In this document: positions 42,518-50,977 of the stretch, piece after piece
Layout: the number at the start of each line of letters is the position of its first letter
Numbering within the stretch: the stretch's first letter is position 1
From: CAYJIL01 sp964370235
GTDB taxonomy: Bacteria; Bacteroidota; Bacteroidia; Bacteroidales; Rikenellaceae
DNA: 55,938 bases
NCBI GenBank assembly: GCA_964370235.1
Contig: CAYJIL010000002.1
Coordinates: forward strand, 1-55,938
Direction of reading: 5' to 3'
The notes under the pieces: model-generated
The model's input: only the letters and a program-made list of their open reading frames with translations
Told to the model about the DNA's origin: nothing
The model's database searches: none
Made by a program: the position numbers and the translations under genes

Positions 42518-45500
42518 ATGAGAAAATTTTTCTTAATGATTATGCTCTCAGCAATTGCAACCATCACCTACGCACAACAGGTGAGCGGTAAGGTATCCGA
42601 TGGTTCGGGTATGGCAATGGCAGGAGTGATGGTGACCATTAATGGCACCGCTAACTTAGGTACAATTACTGACGGAGAAGGTAATTGGCAACTTGATAAT
42701 ATTAGCTCAGATAATGTACTACTTTTTGAATTTATGGGTTACAAGAGCCAAGAAATTCAAGTGGGAACACAATCTGTAATTAATGTTACACTTCAAGAAG
42801 ATGCTCTTGAGATGAACGAAGTTGTAGTTGTAGGTTATGGTACACAGCGCAAAGCCCTAGTTTCGGGTGCAAACGCAAATGTTAAAGGCGATGCAATCGA
42901 AGAGCTTAAGCCATCAACAGCAATGGAGGCACTTCAGGGTGTTGTTCCGGGTCTTAACATTACACGTAATAATGGTTCTCCGGGCGCAGGTACAAAGGTA
43001 ACAATTCGTGGTATGGGTACTATTGGTAATAGCTCGCCTCTATATATAGTAGATGGTGTTGCTGTTGGCGATATTAACTACCTTAACCCTTCGGATATTG
43101 AGTCTATCGACGTACTAAAGGATGCAGCTTCGGCAGCAATCTATGGTTCTCGTGCAGCAAATGGTGTTGTACTTGTTACAACAAAGAAAGGCCGCAAGCC
43201 ACACGATGGCTCAATGGCAACATCGGTAACTTATGATGGTTACTATGGTATCCAAAACACATATAAGACTCTTCCTACTCTTAATGCACAAGAGTATATG
43301 TATATTATGGACGAGGCTCGCTCAAACGAGGGTCTTGCTACCTTTGATTGGCAGAACCTTATCGTAAACGGAAATGGCTACCTAGACAGAACATTTGGCG
43401 AGGGAACTGGTCAAGCATATGGTAACTATGTTTGGGGAATGCTAGAGAATGGCTGGGAAGGTACAAACTGGCTAGAGGAGATGAGCTACGACAATGCTCC
43501 AACTCAGAGCCACTCTGTAAGCATTACTGGTAACAACAAAGACTTTAACTACGCAGGTGGTGTTTCATACTACGATCAAGCGGGTGTTATTGGTGGCGAT
43601 ATAGTAGGTGCTGGTTATGAGCGCATCACAGCTCGTCTTAACTCTGAGCTTGTTCTTTACAAAAACAGCGAGCACAACATCGTAACAATTGGTGAGAACT
43701 TTACATACACAAATAGCTCGACAAAGAGCGTATCTAATGGTAATATTCACGGTAACGACGTTCACAACGCACTTGTAGTGTCTCCTCTTATGCCAGTTAG
43801 CTGGGATAACGAAAATATTGCAGCTTGGACTGGTGGTTATGCTCCAACACTAGAGGGTATCTCTGCCGACCAAACAAACCCTATCGCTATGATGTACTAT
43901 CGTAGCAACTATAACGAAAACAAAGCCAACACAGTTGTTGGTAATGTATATGCCCTAATCGAGCCTATCAAAAACCTTAAGTTCCGTAGCTCGTTTGGTA
44001 TTAACTCTTGGTTTGGACACTCAAGATCATGGGCTCCAACATACAAGCTAGGTACTAAGTATGAAAATACTACTGATGCTGCATCTATGAGCACATATCA
44101 AGGTGCCGATATTACTTGGACAAACACTCTTACCTATGACTTTAAAGTTAACACAGATCACTCATTTAGTGTACTTGTGGGTTCTGAGATGCTAGATAAC
44201 GTTCTTAACATGAACCTAGGTGGTAGCAAGAACAACACTTTGTTTGGTGATTTCGACCACGCATATATTGATAACACCGAAAACCCAACAAACGTTTCAG
44301 ACCTATCGGTTTGGGGTAAGGACTGGGCAGCACAAGGCGGTGGTCTAATGTCTGTAATGTCTCGTATATCATACAACTACAAGAGCAAGTATATGCTTGA
44401 TGTTACTTTCCGTGCCGATGGTTCTTCGAACTTTGCAGAGGGCAACCGTTGGGGTTACTTCCCATCTGTTTCGGCTGGTTGGAACTTTAGCGAAGAGGAG
44501 TTTATGAAAGAGGTTAAGTTTGTAGATTTTGCTAAACTACGTGCTAGCTGGGGTCAGAACGGTAACCAAAACATCTCTAACTTTGTATATACTTCGAACA
44601 TAGCTTACAAGCAACAAGGTTACTACTTTGGTGACGACAAAGAGATTCCATCACTAGGTGCTATTCCTGCAAATGTTCCAAACCCAGATGTATCTTGGGA
44701 GACTTCGGAGCAGCTAAACATTGGTCTTGATGCACGCCTACTTACCTCTCGTCTATCTGTAACACTTGACTGGTACAACAAAAAGACAAAAGATTGGCTA
44801 GTTGTAGCTCCAATCCTTGGTACATTTGGTGCTAGTGCTCCATACATTAATGGTGGTGATGTTAAGAATAGCGGTTTTGAGATGAGCATTGGCTGGAATG
44901 ACGAGGTTGGTGACTTCTCTTATGGCGCTACCCTATCGGGTGCATTCAACAGCAACGAAGTTACTCGTCTTGCAAATGCAGAGGGTGTAATTAATGGTGC
45001 GGGTAGTACACTTGCTCAAAACACTTCGTTTGTTCAGCGTGTAGAGGTTGGTATGCCAATTGGTTACTTCTATGGTTACCAAACAGCAGGTATCTTCCAA
45101 AACCAAGATCAAGTAGATGCTTATGTTAATAGCGAAGGTAAGTCTATCATTATCGAGTCTGAGGCTGATACTCCACGTCAACCGGGTGATGTTATCTTTG
45201 TTGACCGCAACGACGATGGTGTAATTAACGAAGAGGACAAGACAATGATTGGTGATCCAAACCCAGATTTCGAGTATGGTATCCAGCTTAACGCAGCATA
45301 CAAAGGTTTCTTCTTTAACACTACAATGACTGGTAAGCTAGGTCAGCAGGTAATGCAGTCATACCGTTCGTTTAGCGACCGTCCATCAGAGAACTATACA
45401 ACTCAGGTATTTGATCGTTGGCATGGTGAGGGCACATCAAACACAATGCCTCGCCTAACTTACACACCAACAGCGAACAACACTCTAATGTCTGATATCT

Positions 45501-45757
45501 ATGTTCACGATGCAGATTATCTAAGAATTAGCAGTTTGACACTAGGTTACGATTTTAGCTCTCTATTAAAGGCTAACAAGTACATCAAAGGTGCTTCGGT
45601 ATACTTTACTGTAAACAACCTACACACATTCACAAGCTATGATGGTATGGACCCAGAGGTAGGTTACGGTGGTGACACATCATGGGGTTCGGGAATCGAT
45701 CTAGGTCTTTATCCTCTTCCACGCACAATGCTAATGGGTGTTAACCTAACATTCTAA
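42518..45757 (+). CDS. SusC-like TonB-dependent outer-membrane transporter
   Basis: 1079-residue beta-barrel importer for oligosaccharides. Signal peptide at 1-20; a carboxypeptidase-regulatory-like domain at 21-95 (VSGKVSDGSGMAMAGV); a TonB box-like stretch NEVVVVGYGTQRK at 100-112; a plug domain (about 115-225) with GVVPGLNITR and IYGSRAANGVVLVTTKKG; then the barrel, ending in the aromatic LPRTMLMGVNLTF. The Ton box and SusC-specific start place it in the SusC (RagA) group. It is the first gene of the locus, 27 bp ahead of its SusD partner. Confidence 0.96.
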   Translation: MRKFFLMIMLSAIATITYAQQVSGKVSDGSGMAMAGVMVTINGTANLGTITDGEGNWQLDNISSDNVLLFEFMGYKSQEIQVGTQSVINVTLQEDALEMNEVVVVGYGTQRKALVSGANANVKGDAIEELKPSTAMEALQGVVPGLNITRNNGSPGAGTKVTIRGMGTIGNSSPLYIVDGVAVGDINYLNPSDIESIDVLKDAASAAIYGSRAANGVVLVTTKKGRKPHDGSMATSVTYDGYYGIQNTYKTLPTLNAQEYMYIMDEARSNEGLATFDWQNLIVNGNGYLDRTFGEGTGQAYGNYVWGMLENGWEGTNWLEEMSYDNAPTQSHSVSITGNNKDFNYAGGVSYYDQAGVIGGDIVGAGYERITARLNSELVLYKNSEHNIVTIGENFTYTNSSTKSVSNGNIHGNDVHNALVVSPLMPVSWDNENIAAWTGGYAPTLEGISADQTNPIAMMYYRSNYNENKANTVVGNVYALIEPIKNLKFRSSFGINSWFGHSRSWAPTYKLGTKYENTTDAASMSTYQGADITWTNTLTYDFKVNTDHSFSVLVGSEMLDNVLNMNLGGSKNNTLFGDFDHAYIDNTENPTNVSDLSVWGKDWAAQGGGLMSVMSRISYNYKSKYMLDVTFRADGSSNFAEGNRWGYFPSVSAGWNFSEEEFMKEVKFVDFAKLRASWGQNGNQNISNFVYTSNIAYKQQGYYFGDDKEIPSLGAIPANVPNPDVSWETSEQLNIGLDARLLTSRLSVTLDWYNKKTKDWLVVAPILGTFGASAPYINGGDVKNSGFEMSIGWNDEVGDFSYGATLSGAFNSNEVTRLANAEGVINGAGSTLAQNTSFVQRVEVGMPIGYFYGYQTAGIFQNQDQVDAYVNSEGKSIIIESEADTPRQPGDVIFVDRNDDGVINEEDKTMIGDPNPDFEYGIQLNAAYKGFFFNTTMTGKLGQQVMQSYRSFSDRPSENYTTQVFDRWHGEGTSNTMPRLTYTPTANNTLMSDIYVHDADYLRISSLTLGYDFSSLLKANKYIKGASVYFTVNNLHTFTSYDGMDPEVGYGGDTSWGSGIDLGLYPLPRTMLMGVNLTF

Positions 45758-45783
45758 AGATCGTAACAATAAAAACAAAAGAA

Positions 45784-47526
45784 ATGAAAAAGATAATATA
45801 TTCAGCAGCAACATTCTGTCTACTTCTTATGGGTGGCTGTTCAGATCACTTAGATACTGAGAATCTATATAATAAAGACCTTAACTCCTTTTACTCTACT
45901 CCAAAGGATATAGACGAGGCTATGAGTGGTGTTTACAATGCGCTATTCTTGAACGCACCGCTTGCCGAGGAGCAGTTTGCAGCAAACCTAATGTCGGATC
46001 TATTGCTTGCAGGTGGTGGCCCAGATGATATAGCTCCACGTAATATGGATAACTTTCAGGATCCAACCGAAGATACATTCCGTGATCTATGGATAGAGAC
46101 TTATAACGGTGTTTACAGGGCAAATGCAATTATCGAGAGTGTTACTAATGGTAACTTTACTCCTCACTTTAACACAGCAGCAGAGGCAGAGGCATTTGTA
46201 AACAATGCATTGGGCGAGGCGCACTTTATGCGTGGTTTCTTAATGTATCGTGCAGCAAAAATGTTTGGTGGAATGCCAATCATACCAACAACCGATTCTG
46301 ATCGTACAGTTGATCGCTCTTCGTTTGAGGATACATTCAAGTTTATTGCCACAGATATGGTTTCGGCAATATCTTATATGAAAAAAGAAAATGTTAACAA
46401 CCTATCTATCGACGATTATGGCCACGCTAATGTATGGATTGCCAAAGCATATCTTGCTAAGATATATCTACACTACACGGGTTATATGACAAACATCGAA
46501 AAGATAGCAACAACAGAGCTTCCTGCCGAAGGTGCTTCTGTAACAAAGCAAGATGCTATTTCGGCACTTGAAGATGTTATTAATAACAGTGGTTATGCAC
46601 TTGCTTCGGACTATCGCAATCTATGGCCTTACTCATATGTAAACAAAAGCGCCGAGACTTTTGACGAGAACTACACAGAGCCTATCTTGCCATGGGCAGC
46701 CGAAAACAACCTTAACTGGGTTGGTCAAGATGGCCCTAAGTCTATTATTGGCACAGGTAACAGCGAGGTAATGTTTGCTATTCGCTATGGTCTTGCAGAC
46801 TGGAGCTTTGATAACTGGACAGGTCAAAAGTACAACAACCGCCTATGTCTATTTGGTGGTGTACGTGGTCACTCAATGGTTCCCTTTGGCGAGGGCTGGG
46901 GTTGGTACCAAGTTAACTCAATCTTAGTAAATGGCTGGGATGATGCAGATAGTCGCAAATGGGGATCGGTTCTTCAGCTAGGCAATGCAGCACAAGGCAC
47001 AGGAGCTTGGAGCGAGGGCAAAGGTGAGCAGTCGACAGGCTTTACAAACAAAAAGTACACTACCCTACAACACGGTGGCGAGGATGGTGTAAAGGGTATG
47101 TTCTACTACCTATACAATATGTCACACGGAGATCCATTCCAGCTATGGGCAGCACAAGACTTTTATTTGATGCGCTACTCAGACGTTCTTTTGATGCACT
47201 CGGAGCTAACAGAGACTGCCGACGGTATGAACCAAGTTCGCCAGCGTGCAGGACTAGAGGCGGTAGCTTATACGCTAGATGCTCTTAAAAAGGAGAGAAT
47301 GTATGAATTTGCGTTTGAAGGTATTCGTTGGTTCGACCTTGTGAGATGGGGCGATGTAGAGAATGAAGCGAATAACTACTTTAGCGACCAAATCGATGTT
47401 AAGAATTCGGGTGAGGATGGTACATATAGCGTTACTTATCGCACCGAGACAAAAGGTCTAGTATCTATTCCAGAGACCGAGATTCGCCTATCGAATGGTG
47501 TTTACAAGCAAAACCCGGGTTGGTAA
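45784..47526 (+). CDS. SusD-like surface glycan-binding lipoprotein
   Basis: 580-residue lipoprotein (lipobox MGGC, Cys19) that forms the lid of the SusC channel. The N-terminal NLYNKDLNSFYSTPKDIDEAMSG-type segment, the helical TPR-like core (YRANAIIESV, GEAHFMRGFLMYRAAKMFGG), and the C-terminal RKERMYEFAFEGIRWFDLVRWG-like stretch (written here KKERMYEFAFEGIRW) are all SusD/RagB hallmarks. Immediately downstream of susC. Confidence 0.96.
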   Translation: MKKIIYSAATFCLLLMGGCSDHLDTENLYNKDLNSFYSTPKDIDEAMSGVYNALFLNAPLAEEQFAANLMSDLLLAGGGPDDIAPRNMDNFQDPTEDTFRDLWIETYNGVYRANAIIESVTNGNFTPHFNTAAEAEAFVNNALGEAHFMRGFLMYRAAKMFGGMPIIPTTDSDRTVDRSSFEDTFKFIATDMVSAISYMKKENVNNLSIDDYGHANVWIAKAYLAKIYLHYTGYMTNIEKIATTELPAEGASVTKQDAISALEDVINNSGYALASDYRNLWPYSYVNKSAETFDENYTEPILPWAAENNLNWVGQDGPKSIIGTGNSEVMFAIRYGLADWSFDNWTGQKYNNRLCLFGGVRGHSMVPFGEGWGWYQVNSILVNGWDDADSRKWGSVLQLGNAAQGTGAWSEGKGEQSTGFTNKKYTTLQHGGEDGVKGMFYYLYNMSHGDPFQLWAAQDFYLMRYSDVLLMHSELTETADGMNQVRQRAGLEAVAYTLDALKKERMYEFAFEGIRWFDLVRWGDVENEANNYFSDQIDVKNSGEDGTYSVTYRTETKGLVSIPETEIRLSNGVYKQNPGW

Positions 47527-47563
47527 AAAGTTAATTAAGTAGAGAACTAATTAAACAAAAGAG

Positions 47564-48382
47564 ATGAAAATTAATAATATCATAAAAAAAGGTTCACTTA
47601 TCGCAGCATTTGCGGCGATGTTCGCCACTACATCGTGTGAGCCAATCGAAGACAGAGCAACGCTCTCAAACTCATTCGATAAGGATAATATCGAGCTAGA
47701 GGTTACAGCCTCTACCGATGGTGGTAACTCACTAAGCCTACAACTAAAAACAAAAGGCATAACTGGTTACTGGGACTATATCCTTGATACAAAGTATGGC
47801 GACAGAGTGGATGTTGTATTTCCATTCACGGGCAAGCACACCTTTACATACTACGTAACCACTCCATACATCATTGATGGATCTGTGGCAAACACCGAGT
47901 ATGTGAGCAAAACAATCGAAGTAGAGGTTAAGACTCTTGATACAAAACTTCCAGATTCTTACTATGCTCTAGTGGGTGATAACCTAGAGGGCAAGAGTTG
48001 GGTGTTCGACACATCGGCAGCAACTTGGTGGACGATGGTAGACCCGGGTAACCCAGCAGGTGTATGGTGGAACCCACCAGCAGATGGTGTTATGCCAGTA
48101 GACAAAGATGGTGTAATGACCTTTAACCTAGCGGGTGGTGCAAACTACATCTACCAAGCATCGGCTACTGGCGAGCAGGTAACAGGCAGCACATTTGCCT
48201 TTAATGGTGACTTTAGCCGTATTACACTATCGGGTGATGCAAAGATTCTAGGTTCTGAGCAGTGGGCAGCAGGTTCAAACAATTTTAAGATTGTAGAACT
48301 TACATCGGACAAGATGGTGCTGTTCTCTGAAAGCAACCAAGGTGGTACAGGATGGCTTTGGTCATTCAAACCTCAGCAGTAA
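47564..48382 (+). CDS. Surface glycan-binding lipoprotein of the PUL (SusE-position)
   Basis: 272-residue lipoprotein with lipobox ATTSC (Cys25). An Ig/PKD-like N-terminal domain (about 40-130) is followed by a Trp-rich beta domain (TWWTMVDPGNPAGVWWNPP, WLWSF at the end). The exposed tryptophans suggest carbohydrate stacking. It sits in the SusE/SGBP position 37 bp after susD. I do not recognise a defined family, so substrate is unknown. Confidence 0.75.
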   Translation: MKINNIIKKGSLIAAFAAMFATTSCEPIEDRATLSNSFDKDNIELEVTASTDGGNSLSLQLKTKGITGYWDYILDTKYGDRVDVVFPFTGKHTFTYYVTTPYIIDGSVANTEYVSKTIEVEVKTLDTKLPDSYYALVGDNLEGKSWVFDTSAATWWTMVDPGNPAGVWWNPPADGVMPVDKDGVMTFNLAGGANYIYQASATGEQVTGSTFAFNGDFSRITLSGDAKILGSEQWAAGSNNFKIVELTSDKMVLFSESNQGGTGWLWSFKPQQ

Positions 48383-48458
48383 TTAAAATTAACTCTCTCT
48401 TGTGCCTTTGCTCTTGAGCAACACGAGCAAAGGTGCAAGAATATTACCAAAGAAAAAG

Positions 48459-50771
48459 ATGAAAAGACAAGGAAAAAATTTATTGATTGGCTCGATGATA
48501 GCCCTTTCGGCTACCCTATCTTCGTGTGGCGGTGGAGCAAGCACAACGGCAAACGATCCACACAAAGAGAAAATCGAAGCTCTTATGGCAGAGATGACCT
48601 TTGAGGAGAAAATCGGACAGCTTAATCTAATATCAAACCCATATATATCGACGGGTGCTGGTGCTACTAGCGATCATAATGCCGATATTGATGCACAAAT
48701 CAAAAACGGTAGCGTTGGTAACTTCCTAAATGTAATGGGAGCCGAAGAGACTTATCGTCTACAAAAAATTGCAACCGAGGAGTCTCGACTAGGTATTCCA
48801 CTTTTGTTTGGATATGATGTGATACATGGTTACAAGACAATGTTCCCTGTGCCACTTGCCGATGCAGCTAGTTTTGACAGAGAGGCAATTGAGCTAAGCT
48901 CTCGCCACACAACTATTGAGGCAGCAGCAGCAGGTCTTAACTGGACTTATGCTCCAATGATAGACGTTTCGAGAGATGCTCGTTGGGGTCGCATTATGGA
49001 AGGTGCTGGCGAGGATGTATATCTTACGACAGAGGCTGGTTTGGCTCGCATCAAAGGTATTCAAGGTACATCGCTAGCCGAGAACAACACTATTGCAGCT
49101 TGTGCAAAGCACTTTATTGGTTATGGTGCAGCAGTTGCTGGTCGTGACTATGCATCTACCGATATTCCAGAGCGTGTTTTGCGTGATGTATATTTCCCAC
49201 CATTCAAGGCAGCAGCAGAGGCTGGTGTTGCATCGTTCATGTCGTCATTCAACACCGTAAATGGTGAGCCTGCATCGGGTAGCAAATGGCTTATGACAGA
49301 TATTTTGCGTGATGAGTGGGGTTACGAAGGTTTTGTAGTATCAGACTGGGCTTCTATTGCCGAGACTATTGCACACGGAACATCGGCTAACGAACTAGAG
49401 GCAGCTTATAATGGCCTAAATGCAGGTATCGATATGGATATGTGTGGTTACCTATACACAAACAAGGCAAAAGAGCTTGTCGAGAGTGGCCGTGTAGATC
49501 AAAAGCAGATTGACGATATGGTATATCGTGTTCTAAAGACAAAATTCGATCTAGGTCTTTTTGACGATCCTTTCAAATATAGTTCGGTAGAGCGTGAGAA
49601 AGAGGTAATGCTATCGAAAGAGGCTCACGAAGCATCTCGTGAAGTTGCAAAAAAATCTATCGTTCTTATGAAAAACGAAGAGAACATTCTTCCACTATCT
49701 AAGAAAATTAGACGCATTGCAGTTATTGGCCCTCTTGCTAACGACAAAGATACTCCACTAGGTAACTGGAGAGGTATGGCTACATCAAACACTGCTGTTT
49801 CTCTACTAGAGGGTATAAAGGCGGCAGTTGCTCCAGGAACCGAGGTTATCTATGCAAAAGGTTGTGATCTTACAACAACACCTACCGAGACACACAACTT
49901 CTTTACCGACCTAGAGATTGAGACAAAAGATCGTTCGGGCTTTGCAGCAGCAGTGCGTGCAGCACGTAGCGCCGATGTTGTGATTATGGCAGTGGGCGAG
50001 ACAGCTTACATGTCGGGCGAGTGTCGTAGCTATGCAGACATTAACCTAAAGGGTCTACAAAAAGAACTACTAGAGGAGATTGCTAAAGTAGGCAAGCCTA
50101 CTGTTATGGCTCTATTCACAGGTCGTCCACTAGTACTTACCGATGTTGTTGATACTTCGGATGCTATTCTAAACTGTTGGTTACTTGGTTCGGAGAGTGG
50201 TAATGCAATTGCCGATGTTCTATTTGGCGATTACAACCCATCGGGTAAGCTACCTGCTGCGTTCCCATACCACGTAGGTCAGCTACCAATGACATACACA
50301 GAGCTTAACACTGGTCGTCCATACCACGATGCTCCACTATCGTTTAGCTCAAAGTATCGTGATGTGCCTAACACTCCGCTTTTTGCCTTTGGACACGGTC
50401 TTAGCTACACTCAGTTCGATTACAAGAACATCGCTCTTAGCAGCGACAAGCTATCGGCAGGTGGCGAGCTAAAGATTGACGTAACAGTTAACAATAGTGG
50501 CAAATATGATGGTAACGAAATCGTTCAGCTATATGTTCGTGATATGGTAGGAAACGGCGTTGCACGTCCACTTATCGAGCTAAAAGGCTTTGAAAAGGTG
50601 TTTATCAAAAAGGGCGAAAGCACAACTGTTAGCTTTACGCTTACACCAGAGGATATTGCATTCTACCGCCTTGATAAAACTTTTGCACCAGAGGCTGGCG
50701 ACTTTGAAGTCTATGCAGGTGGAAGTTCTAACAACCTAAAGCTAACGGGTAAGTTTAGCTACACAGAATAA
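48459..50771 (+). CDS. GH3 beta-glycosidase lipoprotein (BglX-like)
   Basis: Exo-acting beta-glucosidase or related enzyme. The ATG at 48459 is chosen because it starts a lipoprotein signal (lipobox LSSC, Cys23); 770 residues. Barrel domain: FGYDVIHGYKTMFPVPLADAASFD, CAKHFIGYGA, and the nucleophile Asp296 in VVSDWAS. The alpha/beta sandwich (about 430-640) has IAVIGPLAND and ETAYMSGECRS, where the acid/base Glu is expected; a fibronectin III-like domain ends the protein. Acts in the periplasm or at the surface on oligosaccharides imported by the SusCD pair. Confidence 0.94.
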   Translation: MKRQGKNLLIGSMIALSATLSSCGGGASTTANDPHKEKIEALMAEMTFEEKIGQLNLISNPYISTGAGATSDHNADIDAQIKNGSVGNFLNVMGAEETYRLQKIATEESRLGIPLLFGYDVIHGYKTMFPVPLADAASFDREAIELSSRHTTIEAAAAGLNWTYAPMIDVSRDARWGRIMEGAGEDVYLTTEAGLARIKGIQGTSLAENNTIAACAKHFIGYGAAVAGRDYASTDIPERVLRDVYFPPFKAAAEAGVASFMSSFNTVNGEPASGSKWLMTDILRDEWGYEGFVVSDWASIAETIAHGTSANELEAAYNGLNAGIDMDMCGYLYTNKAKELVESGRVDQKQIDDMVYRVLKTKFDLGLFDDPFKYSSVEREKEVMLSKEAHEASREVAKKSIVLMKNEENILPLSKKIRRIAVIGPLANDKDTPLGNWRGMATSNTAVSLLEGIKAAVAPGTEVIYAKGCDLTTTPTETHNFFTDLEIETKDRSGFAAAVRAARSADVVIMAVGETAYMSGECRSYADINLKGLQKELLEEIAKVGKPTVMALFTGRPLVLTDVVDTSDAILNCWLLGSESGNAIADVLFGDYNPSGKLPAAFPYHVGQLPMTYTELNTGRPYHDAPLSFSSKYRDVPNTPLFAFGHGLSYTQFDYKNIALSSDKLSAGGELKIDVTVNNSGKYDGNEIVQLYVRDMVGNGVARPLIELKGFEKVFIKKGESTTVSFTLTPEDIAFYRLDKTFAPEAGDFEVYAGGSSNNLKLTGKFSYTE

Positions 50772-50814
50772 AGAAATCTATTTTCTCATAATAGTAGTTT
50801 AGTGTGTTTACAAA

Positions 50815-50851
50815 GAGATCCCTCAAGAGCCTATGGCTTTTGGGGGATCTC
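50815..50851 (+). terminator. Strong hairpin between the GH3 and GH92 genes
   Basis: 17-bp arms with two G-U pairs (50815-50831 and 50835-50851) and a 3-nt loop. No T-run follows directly (CCATTTTGG), so it may be an RNA processing or stability element rather than a true terminator. Confidence 0.5.
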
Positions 50852-50915
50852 CCATTTTGGGGTGTATCTAGCAGCTTTACCACAACTTGCGATTTATAAA
50901 TTGATTGTGGCTAAG

Positions 50916-50946
50916 TTTCATTATCTTATCATTTTTATTAACTTTG
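50916..50946 (+). promoter_or_regulatory. Promoter of the GH92 gene
   Basis: TAACTTTG at 50939-50946 (TAnnTTTG) with TTTC, one base off, at 50916-50919 and a 19-bp spacer. Start codon 31 bp downstream. Confidence 0.6.
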
Positions 50947-50977
50947 CGCTACGAAAAAAATAACAAAACTAGATATA

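Noticed and set aside
48402..48458. Upstream extension of the GH3 protein by 19 codons
   Set aside because: It hides the lipoprotein signal peptide that begins at 48459.
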